Assembly: GCA_030629105.1 (NCBI GenBank)
Contig: DAOVPS010000133.1
Coordinates: 1 to 9,233, forward strand
Length of the DNA: 9,233 nucleotides
DNA from: JABLTI01 sp030629105
GTDB taxonomy: Archaea; Asgardarchaeota; Heimdallarchaeia; JABLTI01
Direction of reading: 5' to 3'
Shown: positions 1 to 5,662 of the stretch, in pieces
Layout of the letters: every line of letters begins with the position of its first letter
Numbering within the stretch: position 1 is the first letter of the stretch
The notes under the pieces: generated by a model
Databases searched by the model: none
Told to the model about the DNA's origin: nothing
What the model saw: the letters and a program-made list of their open reading frames with translations, nothing else
Program-made: the position numbers and the translations under genes

Positions 1-45
1 AAGACTCACACTGTTTCTTGAAGGGCTAGAAGTCCGTTTCGATAA
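1..45 (+). repeat. Dispersed intergenic repeat, copy A (cut by window edge)
   Basis: The window opens inside a copy of the element found repeatedly between genes here. It begins AAGACTCACACTG and continues through CTTGAAGGGCTAGAAG to GTCCGTTTCG. Over the first 40 positions it matches the copy at 4477-4516 at about 35 bases (hand alignment). It lacks the GGGAAGGACACGC end seen in the copies at 7805-7825 and 9210-9230. Oligo-T tracts follow on the same strand at 81-87 and 97-104. The upstream part (GATGC in other copies) would lie outside the window. Confidence 0.75.
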
Positions 46-89
46 AACATAATTATGGAATAGAATTATATCAATAATTCTTTTTTTAG

Positions 90-548
90 CTATTTATTTT
101 TTTTAATATCTCCTTCTGCTCCAATAATATTAGCAAACATCATCAAGTTTCTAAGTGAATATAAAATCTCTTTTTCATTCCCCTCTATATTAGAGGATAC
201 AATGATTTTTCTAACTGCATCTTCGAAATTATTTCCTTCAGAAATTAATTCAATCAATTGATTTATGGGTGGTAATTTAAGCAATTGCTTTCGAAATAAT
301 GTTCCTGTTTGCTTTGTTACTGAACTAATCATTTTCAGTCCATCAGAAGATAATGTTAGTATATTGCCACTATTGATAAATTGCAATATTATTGCAGCTT
401 CAATTGCATCATTAACATACTCAAAACTCATTCTTAGATACTCATGTACTTTTTCAGAAGTAACTGGTTTTTTTGAATCTGATGAAAGATAGTCTATAGC
501 TTTTACACATTCAATTATTGCTTTAGCAGTTGTTTTCCCAATTCTCAT
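90..548 (-). CDS. Winged-helix protein resembling the AAA-associated C-terminal domain
   Basis: A 152-residue soluble, mostly helical protein. Residues about 5-75 read as a winged helix: helices around 7-22, 31-40 and 43-57, then a wing (NSGN at 59-62 followed by LTLSSDG at 64-70). A helical half follows, with FRKQLL at 85-90 and a C-terminal helix pair ending in MFANIIGAEGD. This order, in particular the FRxQLL after the wing, resembles what I recall of the AAA-associated domain at the C-terminus of some nitrate/taurine-type ABC transporter ATPases. Here it stands alone without an ATPase. A role in DNA binding or regulation is possible but is inferred from the fold only. The ATG at 548 follows an in-frame AT-rich leader with no clear Shine-Dalgarno. 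The gene is divergent from the next one. No conserved neighbour indicates a function. Confidence 0.72.
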   Translation of the reverse strand: MRIGKTTAKAIIECVKAIDYLSSDSKKPVTSEKVHEYLRMSFEYVNDAIEAAIILQFINSGNILTLSSDGLKMISSVTKQTGTLFRKQLLKLPPINQLIELISEGNNFEDAVRKIIVSSNIEGNEKEILYSLRNLMMFANIIGAEGDIKKNK

Positions 549-678
549 TATATTATCAACCCAGTTTCAGACAAGTAATTATCTTGCAGATTCACTTTTA
601 TTGTTTTTCTTCGTAAATAAGAATTAATGTTAAAAAGTCAAAATTTGAAACAAAAAACGTGATTTTTTATCTCATTTC

Positions 679-719
679 CACTTTAAGAACTCGTAGTCCA
701 GTTCAGGAGAGACAATGAG
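679..719 (+). repeat. Possible degenerate copy of the dispersed repeat
   Basis: This lies in the divergent gap between the winged-helix gene and the next plus-strand gene. It has CACTT, then GTAGTCCAGTTCAGGAGAGAC, in the same order and orientation as CACTTC...AAGTCCGTTTC...GGAC in the clear copies. CCAGTTCAG followed by GAGAC is also shared with the copy ending near 2796. Similarity is patchy and the spacing is shorter, so it may be chance. Confidence 0.3.
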
Positions 720-783
720 TAAAATCTCTATAACAAATCCCACCTGCTGTTTGCAATAGGTTTTTTAGTTCTTTCTGATTCCG

Positions 784-795
784 ATATTTATAATA
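784..795 (+). promoter_or_regulatory. Likely TATA box for the 812 gene
   Basis: The run ATATTTATAATA is centred roughly 22-25 bases before the ATG at 812. This is the distance expected for an archaeal TATA box driving a transcript with almost no leader. No Shine-Dalgarno sequence is present, which fits a leaderless start. Confidence 0.5.
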
Positions 796-811
796 AAGAA
801 GTTGAAGACAC

Positions 812-1039
812 ATGCCAAAAAGAAAACTTGTCAATGAAAGAGAAAAACGAAAACAAGCATTCCAATCAGAAAATGCTCCTGAATCTAGTACCCCACCCTC
901 TGAAGATGCACTAGAACAAGTTACAACACCAGAAGCAGAAGGTGAAGCGTTGGAAACGGAGGGTGAAACAACGGAAGCAATTGCAGAACCAACAAGAGAT
1001 TCTCTAGGAGTCACCAAAACAAAACGAAAAATTGATTAG
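812..1039 (+). CDS. Small acidic low-complexity hypothetical protein
   Basis: A 75-residue protein with no recognisable domain. The first 16 residues are basic (MPKRKLVNEREKRKQ), residues about 18-60 are rich in Glu, Thr, Ser, Ala and Pro, and the last residues are basic again (TKTKRKID). No membrane segment or Cys/His cluster is present, and it is probably intrinsically disordered. The start at 812 is supported by a TATA-like run about 22 bases upstream. The antisense frame (703-1017) is Ser/Val-rich and has no comparable promoter, so I judge the plus strand to be real. It sits 72 bases before the bactofilin-like gene, which has its own promoter and ribosome site, so co-function is not implied. 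It could also be a spurious reading frame. Confidence 0.5.
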   Translation: MPKRKLVNEREKRKQAFQSENAPESSTPPSEDALEQVTTPEAEGEALETEGETTEAIAEPTRDSLGVTKTKRKID

Positions 1040-1062
1040 AGAAAAAAAATGAATTCCATACC

Positions 1063-1103
1063 TTAATTATAATGATTAGACAATCTATAAGTAAATCATG
1101 GAG
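1063..1103 (+). promoter_or_regulatory. Promoter and ribosome site of the bactofilin-like gene
   Basis: TTAATTATAAT at 1063-1073 is a good TATA-like box. About 26 bases downstream of its centre would place the transcript start near 1094. The short leader would then carry GGAG at 1100-1103, eight bases before the ATG at 1112. Box, leader and Shine-Dalgarno spacing agree with each other and support that start. Confidence 0.55.
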
Positions 1104-1111
1104 ATAAAAAA

Positions 1112-1777
1112 ATGAGAGTATCAGGTTCATCAACACTTGCGGAAGGAAAGATAAATGAAAAACTCGTTACATCTGGTTCAACGAGAATAAATGGAAATTT
1201 TGACTGTGAGGGATTTAAATCGTCAGGTACCCTAAAAGGATCAGGAAATTTATCTGTTCACGGTGATTTTAAGTGTTCTGGAACTTTTAGACTAAAAGGT
1301 TCTCTTACCATTGAAGGAGATGCAAGGTCATCTGGATCAACTACCATTGATGGAGAAACTCTAGTAAAAGGACAATATGTAAAGTCAGGAACGCTAAGAG
1401 CCGGGAAACAAATAGAAGCTATTGAAGGGATTAAATTATCTGGCTTATCAAAAATCCAAGGGAATCTCATGTCCAAAAAGGATGTAGTTATTCGTGGAAA
1501 CTCGACTGTTGATGGAAACATCAAGGCAGAAAATATTTTTATCGGTAAGCCTATAGACATGCGTCTGATAATATATCCCTATAAAGTTCATGGCAATATT
1601 GTTGCTGATAATGAAGTTAATATCAAGAAAACTTTTGTTACCGGGGATGTTAAGGGCCGAGACGTGATTATTGGTCCAGGATCAGAAGTTGAAGGAGCAG
1701 TCTACTACATTAATAGTATTGAAGTTAGCTCTCGAGTTACTCTTGCGAAACAACCAGTACAAATTAAAGATGAGTAA
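1112..1777 (+). CDS. Bactofilin-like polymer-forming cytoskeletal protein
   Basis: A 221-residue protein built almost wholly of short beta-strand/Gly turns, as in the right-handed beta-helix of bactofilins (polymer-forming cytoskeletal family). An 18-residue period is clear: coils begin at residues 38, 56, 74, 92, 110 and 128, five with Ser-Gly and the last with Arg-Gly, following the pattern SGxxxΦxGxΦxΦxG. Two 17-residue coils start at 4 and 21. After an interruption at about 146-157 (KPIDMRLIIYPY), further coils (VHGNIVAD, VTGDVKGRDVIIGPGSEVEGAV) complete the helix. No signal peptide or membrane segment is present, so it is probably cytoplasmic. Bactofilins polymerise without nucleotide into filaments that serve as scaffolds in bacteria; the role in an archaeon is unknown. 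The start is supported by GGAG at 1100-1103. The next gene is convergent. Confidence 0.85.
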   Translation: MRVSGSSTLAEGKINEKLVTSGSTRINGNFDCEGFKSSGTLKGSGNLSVHGDFKCSGTFRLKGSLTIEGDARSSGSTTIDGETLVKGQYVKSGTLRAGKQIEAIEGIKLSGLSKIQGNLMSKKDVVIRGNSTVDGNIKAENIFIGKPIDMRLIIYPYKVHGNIVADNEVNIKKTFVTGDVKGRDVIIGPGSEVEGAVYYINSIEVSSRVTLAKQPVQIKDE

Positions 1778-1791
1778 GGGATTATTCATAG

Positions 1792-1815
1792 GATGCCCAA
1801 GACTCACTCTTCTTC
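1792..1815 (+). repeat. Dispersed intergenic repeat, 5' half-copy B
   Basis: GATGCCCAAGACTCAC at 1792-1807 differs from the sequence at 4470-4485 at one position, and the match continues through CTTCTTC to 1815. After that the similarity fades (ATTTTTAAGG). It lies in the convergent gap between the bactofilin-like and MBL genes, in the same orientation as all other copies. A T8 run follows at 1838-1845. Confidence 0.65.
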
Positions 1816-1837
1816 ATTTTTAAGGAATTTGAATTGC

Positions 1838-1845
1838 TTTTTTTT
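1838..1845 (+). terminator. Oligo-T terminator after the bactofilin-like gene
   Basis: An uninterrupted T8 run lies about 60 bases past the TAG at 1775-1777. Archaeal RNA polymerase can terminate at plus-strand oligo-U without a hairpin, and none is obvious here. It lies just beyond the convergent neighbour's stop codon. Confidence 0.45.
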
Positions 1846-1850
1846 AATTA

Positions 1851-2699
1851 CTAAAAACTGATACTGAAATTACTAAAACTAATATTTCTATGTTCAGGAT
1901 TTTGGGGCAATATTAATTTGACTTTTTCACAAGCATTCTTGAAATCTCGTAAATAATCCTTTGATATGAGAGCTTCATTATGACCTGGGCAAAGAAAGAG
2001 CAATTCCTCATATAAATCATTGAGATAGTTTATGGACTTGTAATAGGTGTCAAAATCAGAACCTTCAAGATCAAGGTACATTTCCCCGGGATACAAGGTA
2101 TCACCTGTAAATAATAACTTGTAATGGAAGTCTTGTATACAAATACTAGCCGGACTGTGACCAGGGGTATGATGAATAATTAGCTCTCGATTCCCGAGAT
2201 TTATTCCCTCTTGATCCTTAATTACATTGGAAACCACGGAAGGTTTTATGTGATAACTATTCTTATCAAAACCACTTGGTAGCTCAGCACAAATATTAGA
2301 ATCTTCAAAATTCTTGAACCTCTTCTGTGAATAATCTCCATTTTTCATTCGTTTTATTTCCCAATCATTGTCAAAAGCCCATACATTTGAAAATTCGTGA
2401 TTACCTCCAACATGATCATAGTGTGAGTGACTATTTAAGACAATTAATTCTTTCTTGGTAAGAGCTTCAACTTCTTGTTTAATACTAACAACCCCCATGC
2501 CTGTATCAAACAGTAAGGCTTTCTCTTTACCTATCAGCAGATAAGAAACAACTTCTTCAATGTGAAATGGTTCCAATAAGGCAAAAGTATCTTTATTTAT
2601 TCTATAAATTACAAACCAATTTGACATGCTCTCTATTTCCTCCAAATTTTTATTTGACTCTCGAGGGAGAGCATCAGGCCATTTTGACATATATTTCAT
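1851..2699 (-). CDS. Metallo-beta-lactamase-fold hydrolase
   Basis: Zinc-dependent hydrolase of the MBL superfamily (about 282 residues from this start). Counting from the ATG at 2699, the full metal-binding set is present: HSHYDH (His91, His93, Asp95, His96), His181 in HHTPGHS, Asp200 in LFTGDT and His240 in LCPGH. The preceding LLFDTGMG strand is also typical. The pattern fits the glyoxalase II/ordinary MBL hydrolase group with two metals; the substrate cannot be told. The frame extends to a GTG at 2753, but that would put the start inside the intergenic repeat. The ATG at 2699 (or 2690) follows a TATA-like TTTCATATT about 20 bases upstream and suits a leaderless transcript, so I chose 2699. 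No signal peptide is present. It lies downstream of the M23-like gene on the same strand. Confidence 0.88.
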   Translation of the reverse strand: MKYMSKWPDALPRESNKNLEEIESMSNWFVIYRINKDTFALLEPFHIEEVVSYLLIGKEKALLFDTGMGVVSIKQEVEALTKKELIVLNSHSHYDHVGGNHEFSNVWAFDNDWEIKRMKNGDYSQKRFKNFEDSNICAELPSGFDKNSYHIKPSVVSNVIKDQEGINLGNRELIIHHTPGHSPASICIQDFHYKLLFTGDTLYPGEMYLDLEGSDFDTYYKSINYLNDLYEELLFLCPGHNEALISKDYLRDFKNACEKVKLILPQNPEHRNISFSNFSISF

Positions 2700-2750
2700 T
2701 ATTATTATCAGAATATGAAACTTTTGAAGTGAAGATGGATGAATAGGATC

Positions 2751-2790
2751 CACACTTCTTCTTTTAGGGATTAGAAAGCCAGTTCAGCTA
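2751..2790 (+). repeat. Dispersed intergenic repeat, copy G
   Basis: CACACTTCTTCTTTTAGGG at 2751-2769 matches 4483-4501 at 16 of 19 positions. It is followed by ATTAGAAAGCCAGTTCAG, which resembles the CAAGAAGTCTGTTTC part with a one-base indel. It fills the gap between two minus-strand genes, in plus orientation, and its 3' end runs up to the stop codon of the M23-like gene at 2788. Confidence 0.55.
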
Positions 2791-3417
2791 AGAGACTAAA
2801 GTCTCATTACAAGGAATACCACCAATGCTATTTAGAACCCATAAGGAATCGAAGAGATTTTTCGCAGTATCGCTGAAAAGAAGGTAGGGACAAACGTCTT
2901 CTCCTTTGTATTTGATCATAAAATGTATATGACAACCTTCACCATGATTGAGAAGCTGACCAAGAACTCCTCCTTGAAGGACTATTTGGTTTACCGTAAC
3001 TATTATTGCTTCCTGTTGAATATCGCCAAATGTTTCATTGAGAGCCCAAGATTCAAAAGCTATTTCGAGTTCATAATCCCAATTAATATTGAATCGAACA
3101 CTGGTTTGCCATCTATCTGGATCTGTTGCATACATCCAAGAGCTGATGCCTGTGACTCGTACCTCACAAGGTGCGAGAATATTTACAGAGGTGTTACAGC
3201 CAAAATCAATTCCATTATGAAAATCACCCCAAGGCATATCTCCATATCCCTGAATAATATGGATTACATTTGAATCTTCAACTGGAAAGTCTAAAACAGG
3301 AGTTTCTCGAGACCAAACAGCTGGCCAAGAAGACCACAAAAAAAATCCACCTATACCAGCTCCAATGATTGTTAGAGAAATGAATATAATAAGAATAATA
3401 CGACCTTTGCGAGACAT
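2788..3417 (-). CDS. Membrane-anchored M23 (LytM-type) metallopeptidase-fold protein
   Basis: A 209-residue protein with a short basic N-terminus and a hydrophobic segment at about 7-29, giving a signal anchor with the rest probably outside the cell. The M23/LytM signature is present: His67-Asn-Gly-Ile-Asp71 followed by a CEVRVTG strand, and later GCHIHF, with His163 and His165. His67, Asp71 and His165 would be the three zinc ligands and His163 one catalytic residue. The second catalytic His, normally in a 'YxHL' strand between them, is not evident; the matching stretch reads LEIAFESWA, with no His. Four Cys (74, 84, 162, 176) could form disulfides. In bacteria this fold cuts peptidoglycan, which archaea lack, so the substrate is unknown and the domain may be non-catalytic. 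An AT-rich stretch (CTTAAAAATA) lies 20-29 bases before the ATG. Confidence 0.78.
   Translation of the reverse strand: MSRKGRIILIIFISLTIIGAGIGGFFLWSSWPAVWSRETPVLDFPVEDSNVIHIIQGYGDMPWGDFHNGIDFGCNTSVNILAPCEVRVTGISSWMYATDPDRWQTSVRFNINWDYELEIAFESWALNETFGDIQQEAIIVTVNQIVLQGGVLGQLLNHGEGCHIHFMIKYKGEDVCPYLLFSDTAKNLFDSLWVLNSIGGIPCNETLVS
2792..2805. other. Perfect inverted repeat overlapping the end of the M23-like gene
   Basis: GAGACT-AA-AGTCTC forms a six-base-pair inverted repeat that covers the last codons of the M23-like gene, just inside its stop codon at 2788-2790. There is no following oligo-T on the minus strand, so a classic terminator is not supported. It may be chance or part of the adjacent repeat copy. 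Confidence 0.3.
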
Positions 3418-3488
3418 AAAGGAATTATATAATTAGTTATTTTTAAGATTATTTGATTAAAAGAAAATAAAGAGCTACCAAAATAATT

Positions 3489-3502
3489 GATGCCTAGGAC
3501 TC
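3489..3502 (+). repeat. Possible remnant of the dispersed repeat
   Basis: GATGCCTAGGACTC resembles the 5' edge of copies B and D (GATGCYCAAGACTC) at 11 of 14 positions and has the same orientation. It sits in the gap between two minus-strand genes. The rest of the element cannot be traced (TTACTTATTTTAG follows). Confidence 0.3.
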
Positions 3503-3528
3503 TTACTTATTTTAGTGTAGTTAATTCG

Positions 3529-4365
3529 TTAAGAATCTCTTTTATTTCTTTTATAAGCTTTCGAGAAATCAATTTCTTCTGGATGATGTAAAACTCGACC
3601 TTCCATACCACCTGCAATGGTAATGATCTCACCAGAAATATGACCTGATAATTTATCTGATGCTAATACTGCAATCATATTTGCAATGTCTTCTAATTCT
3701 GCAATCTTTTTCAAGGGAACAGTTTTCAAAATGTGTTTTATACCTTCTTCATCGTCAAGATATTTTTCTGACATCGGAGAGACTGTCCACCCAGGATTAA
3801 CCGCATTAACTCGACCTAATCTTACCACATTGACAAGCTCATTTTTTAGACTTCTAGTTAAGCCATAACTTATGGCAGCTTTAGCTGCAGCATAATCAGC
3901 ATGACCAGCCGCTCCAAAAACAGCAGAAGTAGAACCTACAATAATAATACTAGCAGACTCACCATCGAATTTTCGAAGTTGTTGAATAAAAGAACGACAA
4001 CACAGGAAGACGCTATCAAGATCGATAGCCATGGTTTGTTTCCATCTCTCCAAAGTCATTTCTTCAATTTCAGTGTAGTCTTCCGGCCAGATAGCAGCAT
4101 TACAAATAAGAATATCAATTCGACCTTTTTTCTTCTCAATTTCCTTAAACATATCAAGAACTTGAGATTCACTTGAGAGATCAGCCTTAATACTAACAGT
4201 CTTTTTGCCTAATTCATTAGTTAATTTCTTAGCTCTAGTTTCACTACTATTGTAATGAACTATAACATCAACACCTTCTGCAGCAAGTACCCGAGCTGTA
4301 GCTGCACCAATACCACCTGAAGCACCAGTTATGAGTGCCACTTTTCCTTCAAGTTCTAAGTCCAT
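3529..4365 (-). CDS. Short-chain dehydrogenase/reductase, FabG-like
   Basis: A 278-residue classical SDR oxidoreductase using NAD(P)(H) in the cytoplasm. Motifs in order: nucleotide-binding TGASGGIG at 13-20; DL at 61-62 for adenine contact; CNAA at 87-90 in place of NNAG; Ser144 in VGSTS; Tyr157-x-x-x-Lys161 in DYAAAKAA; and NPGW at 189-192. The helix-4 position usually held by Asn in the catalytic tetrad appears to be Asp114 (AIDLDSVF). The second strand ends in HYNSS without an acidic residue, which leans towards NADP(H). The length is slightly above the usual 250 because of a charged C-terminal extension after the ITIAGGM strand. The family covers fatty-acid ketoreductases and sugar/alcohol dehydrogenases, so the substrate is unknown. 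A TATA-like AAAGTATATA at 4379-4388 supports the start. Confidence 0.88.
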   Translation of the reverse strand: MDLELEGKVALITGASGGIGAATARVLAAEGVDVIVHYNSSETRAKKLTNELGKKTVSIKADLSSESQVLDMFKEIEKKKGRIDILICNAAIWPEDYTEIEEMTLERWKQTMAIDLDSVFLCCRSFIQQLRKFDGESASIIIVGSTSAVFGAAGHADYAAAKAAISYGLTRSLKNELVNVVRLGRVNAVNPGWTVSPMSEKYLDDEEGIKHILKTVPLKKIAELEDIANMIAVLASDKLSGHISGEIITIAGGMEGRVLHHPEEIDFSKAYKRNKRDS

Positions 4366-4378
4366 TGCTATCGATTTC

Positions 4379-4388
4379 TATATACTTT
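4379..4388 (-). promoter_or_regulatory. Likely TATA box of the SDR gene
   Basis: On the minus strand AAAGTATATA lies about 14-23 bases before the ATG at 4365. No Shine-Dalgarno intervenes, so a leaderless or near-leaderless transcript is inferred. Confidence 0.45.
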
Positions 4389-4469
4389 AACCAGCTAATT
4401 AGTTTTGGCATTGATTGTTCTTGATAGTTCAAAATGCTATCATAGGTTTTCACATAAGAAATTAAGATT

Positions 4470-4520
4470 GATGCTCAAGACTCACACTTCCTCTTGAAGG
4501 GCAAGAAGTCTGTTTCTCAA
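4470..4520 (+). repeat. Dispersed intergenic repeat, copy D (best 5'-type copy)
   Basis: GATGCTCAAGACTCACACTT, then CCTCTTGAAGGGCAAGAAG, then TCTGTTTCTCAA. CTTG at 4493-4496 can pair with CAAG at 4502-4505 around AAGGG, with T4492-A4506 extending it, so a small hairpin is possible. It shares its 5' edge with copy B, its body with copy A and its middle with copy E (about 27 of 32 positions). It lies in the divergent gap between the SDR and HEAT genes. Confidence 0.75.
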
Positions 4521-4613
4521 TAATAATTTTCAAAAGTAAATTACAGATAATATTAATAGGTTGTAAAAAAGAATGAAGAACCCATTTCACAAAGATATGA
4601 ATATGAAGTAGTC

Positions 4614-4638
4614 CTTTAAGATATGTAGGAATGGTGGA
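4614..4638 (+). promoter_or_regulatory. Promoter-like box and weak ribosome site of the HEAT gene
   Basis: TTTAAGATATG at 4614-4624 lies 20-30 bases before the ATG at 4644, a workable TATA-box distance. GGTGGA at 4633-4638 is a weak Shine-Dalgarno-like run five bases before the ATG. A nearer ATG at 4631 is out of frame. Confidence 0.4.
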
Positions 4639-4643
4639 TACAA

Positions 4644-5489
4644 ATGCAAAAAGTCTCTATTTCAAAAGAAATTCAAAATTTGAAAAGTAAAGATGTCGGA
4701 GTGCGCAAAAAAGCAGCCTGGACTCTAGGAGAGTCAGGTGACAAAAGAGCGGTGGCTGCATTAGTTTCTACTCTAAAATCAGATCCAGATAGATTTGTTA
4801 GAAAAAATTCTGCAAAAGCATTAGAGAAAATTGGAGATGCTAGAGCATTACCATACTTGAAGCACACTTTAAACAAAGATAGAGATGATAAAGTTCGAGA
4901 AGAAGCGGGATTTGCTATTATTCGGATAAAAGAGTTGAATTCTAAAAAGAAGAAAAGCAAAGTTAGGGTTTCAAGAACAGTTGGGAGAGTCAAAGCTAAA
5001 CCTATTTCTAGGAAACCTGTTCAACGTCCTTCATCAGCTAGACCGAAGAAAAAACCACTAAAGAAAACAAGAACTGTAAAAAGACCTTCTAAACCAATTT
5101 CTAAAATATCAACTAGAACTACCTCAAAATCATCTCAGGTAAAGCCAAGAAGTCAAGTTAGTAAATTACCAGCGAAGAAGAGAACAAGTGTAAAGAAACC
5201 AGTTAAGGTTAGACCAACAACCCAAGTTTCTGCAAGCAAACCTAAAACAAGAAGCACAACAGTAAAACCTAAGCAAAAGAAAGTAGTTCCAAAATTACCT
5301 GCAAGGTCAACGATATCTTCTAAACCAAGTAGATTTCAAACTACAAAAAAGAAAACAACAACTGGTAGTCCTCTAAAACCTAAACCAGTGGTGAAAAAGA
5401 AAAAGAAACCAGTTCCAAAGAAGACTAAAATAAAATCTAAATCCAGCAAAAGCTTTAGACCTATTCCAGTGAAAAAGAAAAGAAAGTAG
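4644..5489 (+). CDS. HEAT-repeat protein with long Lys/Arg-rich disordered tail
   Basis: A 281-residue protein in two parts. Residues about 8-98 hold about three PBS-lyase-type HEAT repeats: DVGVRKKAAWTLGESGDKRAV, then DRFVRKNSAKALEKIGDARAL, then DDKVREEAGFAIIRIKEL. Such helical repeats form a protein-binding or nucleic-acid-binding solenoid. From residue 100 to the end the chain is almost entirely Lys, Arg, Ser, Thr and Pro, with recurring KPxxK, PKKK and VKP elements and no predicted order, like histone H1-type tails. The strong positive charge suggests DNA, RNA or polyanion binding; this is inference. There is no signal peptide or membrane segment. The tail appears genuine, as it continues in frame to a single TAG with AT-rich codons like its neighbours. 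The specific role is unknown. Confidence 0.82.
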   Translation: MQKVSISKEIQNLKSKDVGVRKKAAWTLGESGDKRAVAALVSTLKSDPDRFVRKNSAKALEKIGDARALPYLKHTLNKDRDDKVREEAGFAIIRIKELNSKKKKSKVRVSRTVGRVKAKPISRKPVQRPSSARPKKKPLKKTRTVKRPSKPISKISTRTTSKSSQVKPRSQVSKLPAKKRTSVKKPVKVRPTTQVSASKPKTRSTTVKPKQKKVVPKLPARSTISSKPSRFQTTKKKTTTGSPLKPKPVVKKKKKPVPKKTKIKSKSSKSFRPIPVKKKRK

Positions 5490-5628
5490 ACTATACGAAA
5501 AACTAGATATTATATGAATCAAGACCAGCAAGTAAATTATGAGTCTGTTTTAATCGAGCAATAACAAGAATTTCTTCTGGAATAGAAAAACAAAAGATTT
5601 AATTCTTAGTATTTCATCCTAATTTAGA

Positions 5629-5654
5629 ACTATATAGCAACAAATTAAACAGGT
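5629..5654 (+). promoter_or_regulatory. Likely promoter of the RDD gene
   Basis: ACTATATAG at 5629-5637 is centred about 30 bases before the ATG at 5663. A weak AGGT at 5651-5654 lies eight bases before the ATG. This suggests that the gene is transcribed separately from the upstream HEAT gene, which ends 173 bases away. Confidence 0.45.
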
Positions 5655-5662
5655 CAATTAAA

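Noticed and set aside
703..1017. Antisense reading frame of 104 codons opposite the small acidic gene
   Set aside because: It is a Ser/Val-rich low-complexity mirror of the plus-strand acidic frame. The plus frame has the better promoter position.
2690..2753. GTG start at 2753 for the MBL hydrolase
   Set aside because: The added residues are unlike an MBL N-terminus, the GTG lies within repeat copy G, and ATG 2699 has a suitable upstream box.
5517..5560. Another repeat copy between the HEAT and RDD genes (CAAGACCAGCAAG ... GAGTCTGTTTT)
   Set aside because: Only short pieces match and the order and spacing do not fit the element; chance in AT-rich DNA is likely.
5512..5562. A 16-codon reading frame beginning ATGAATCAAGACCAG
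   Set aside because: It is too short, has no ribosome site, and nothing in its composition supports coding.
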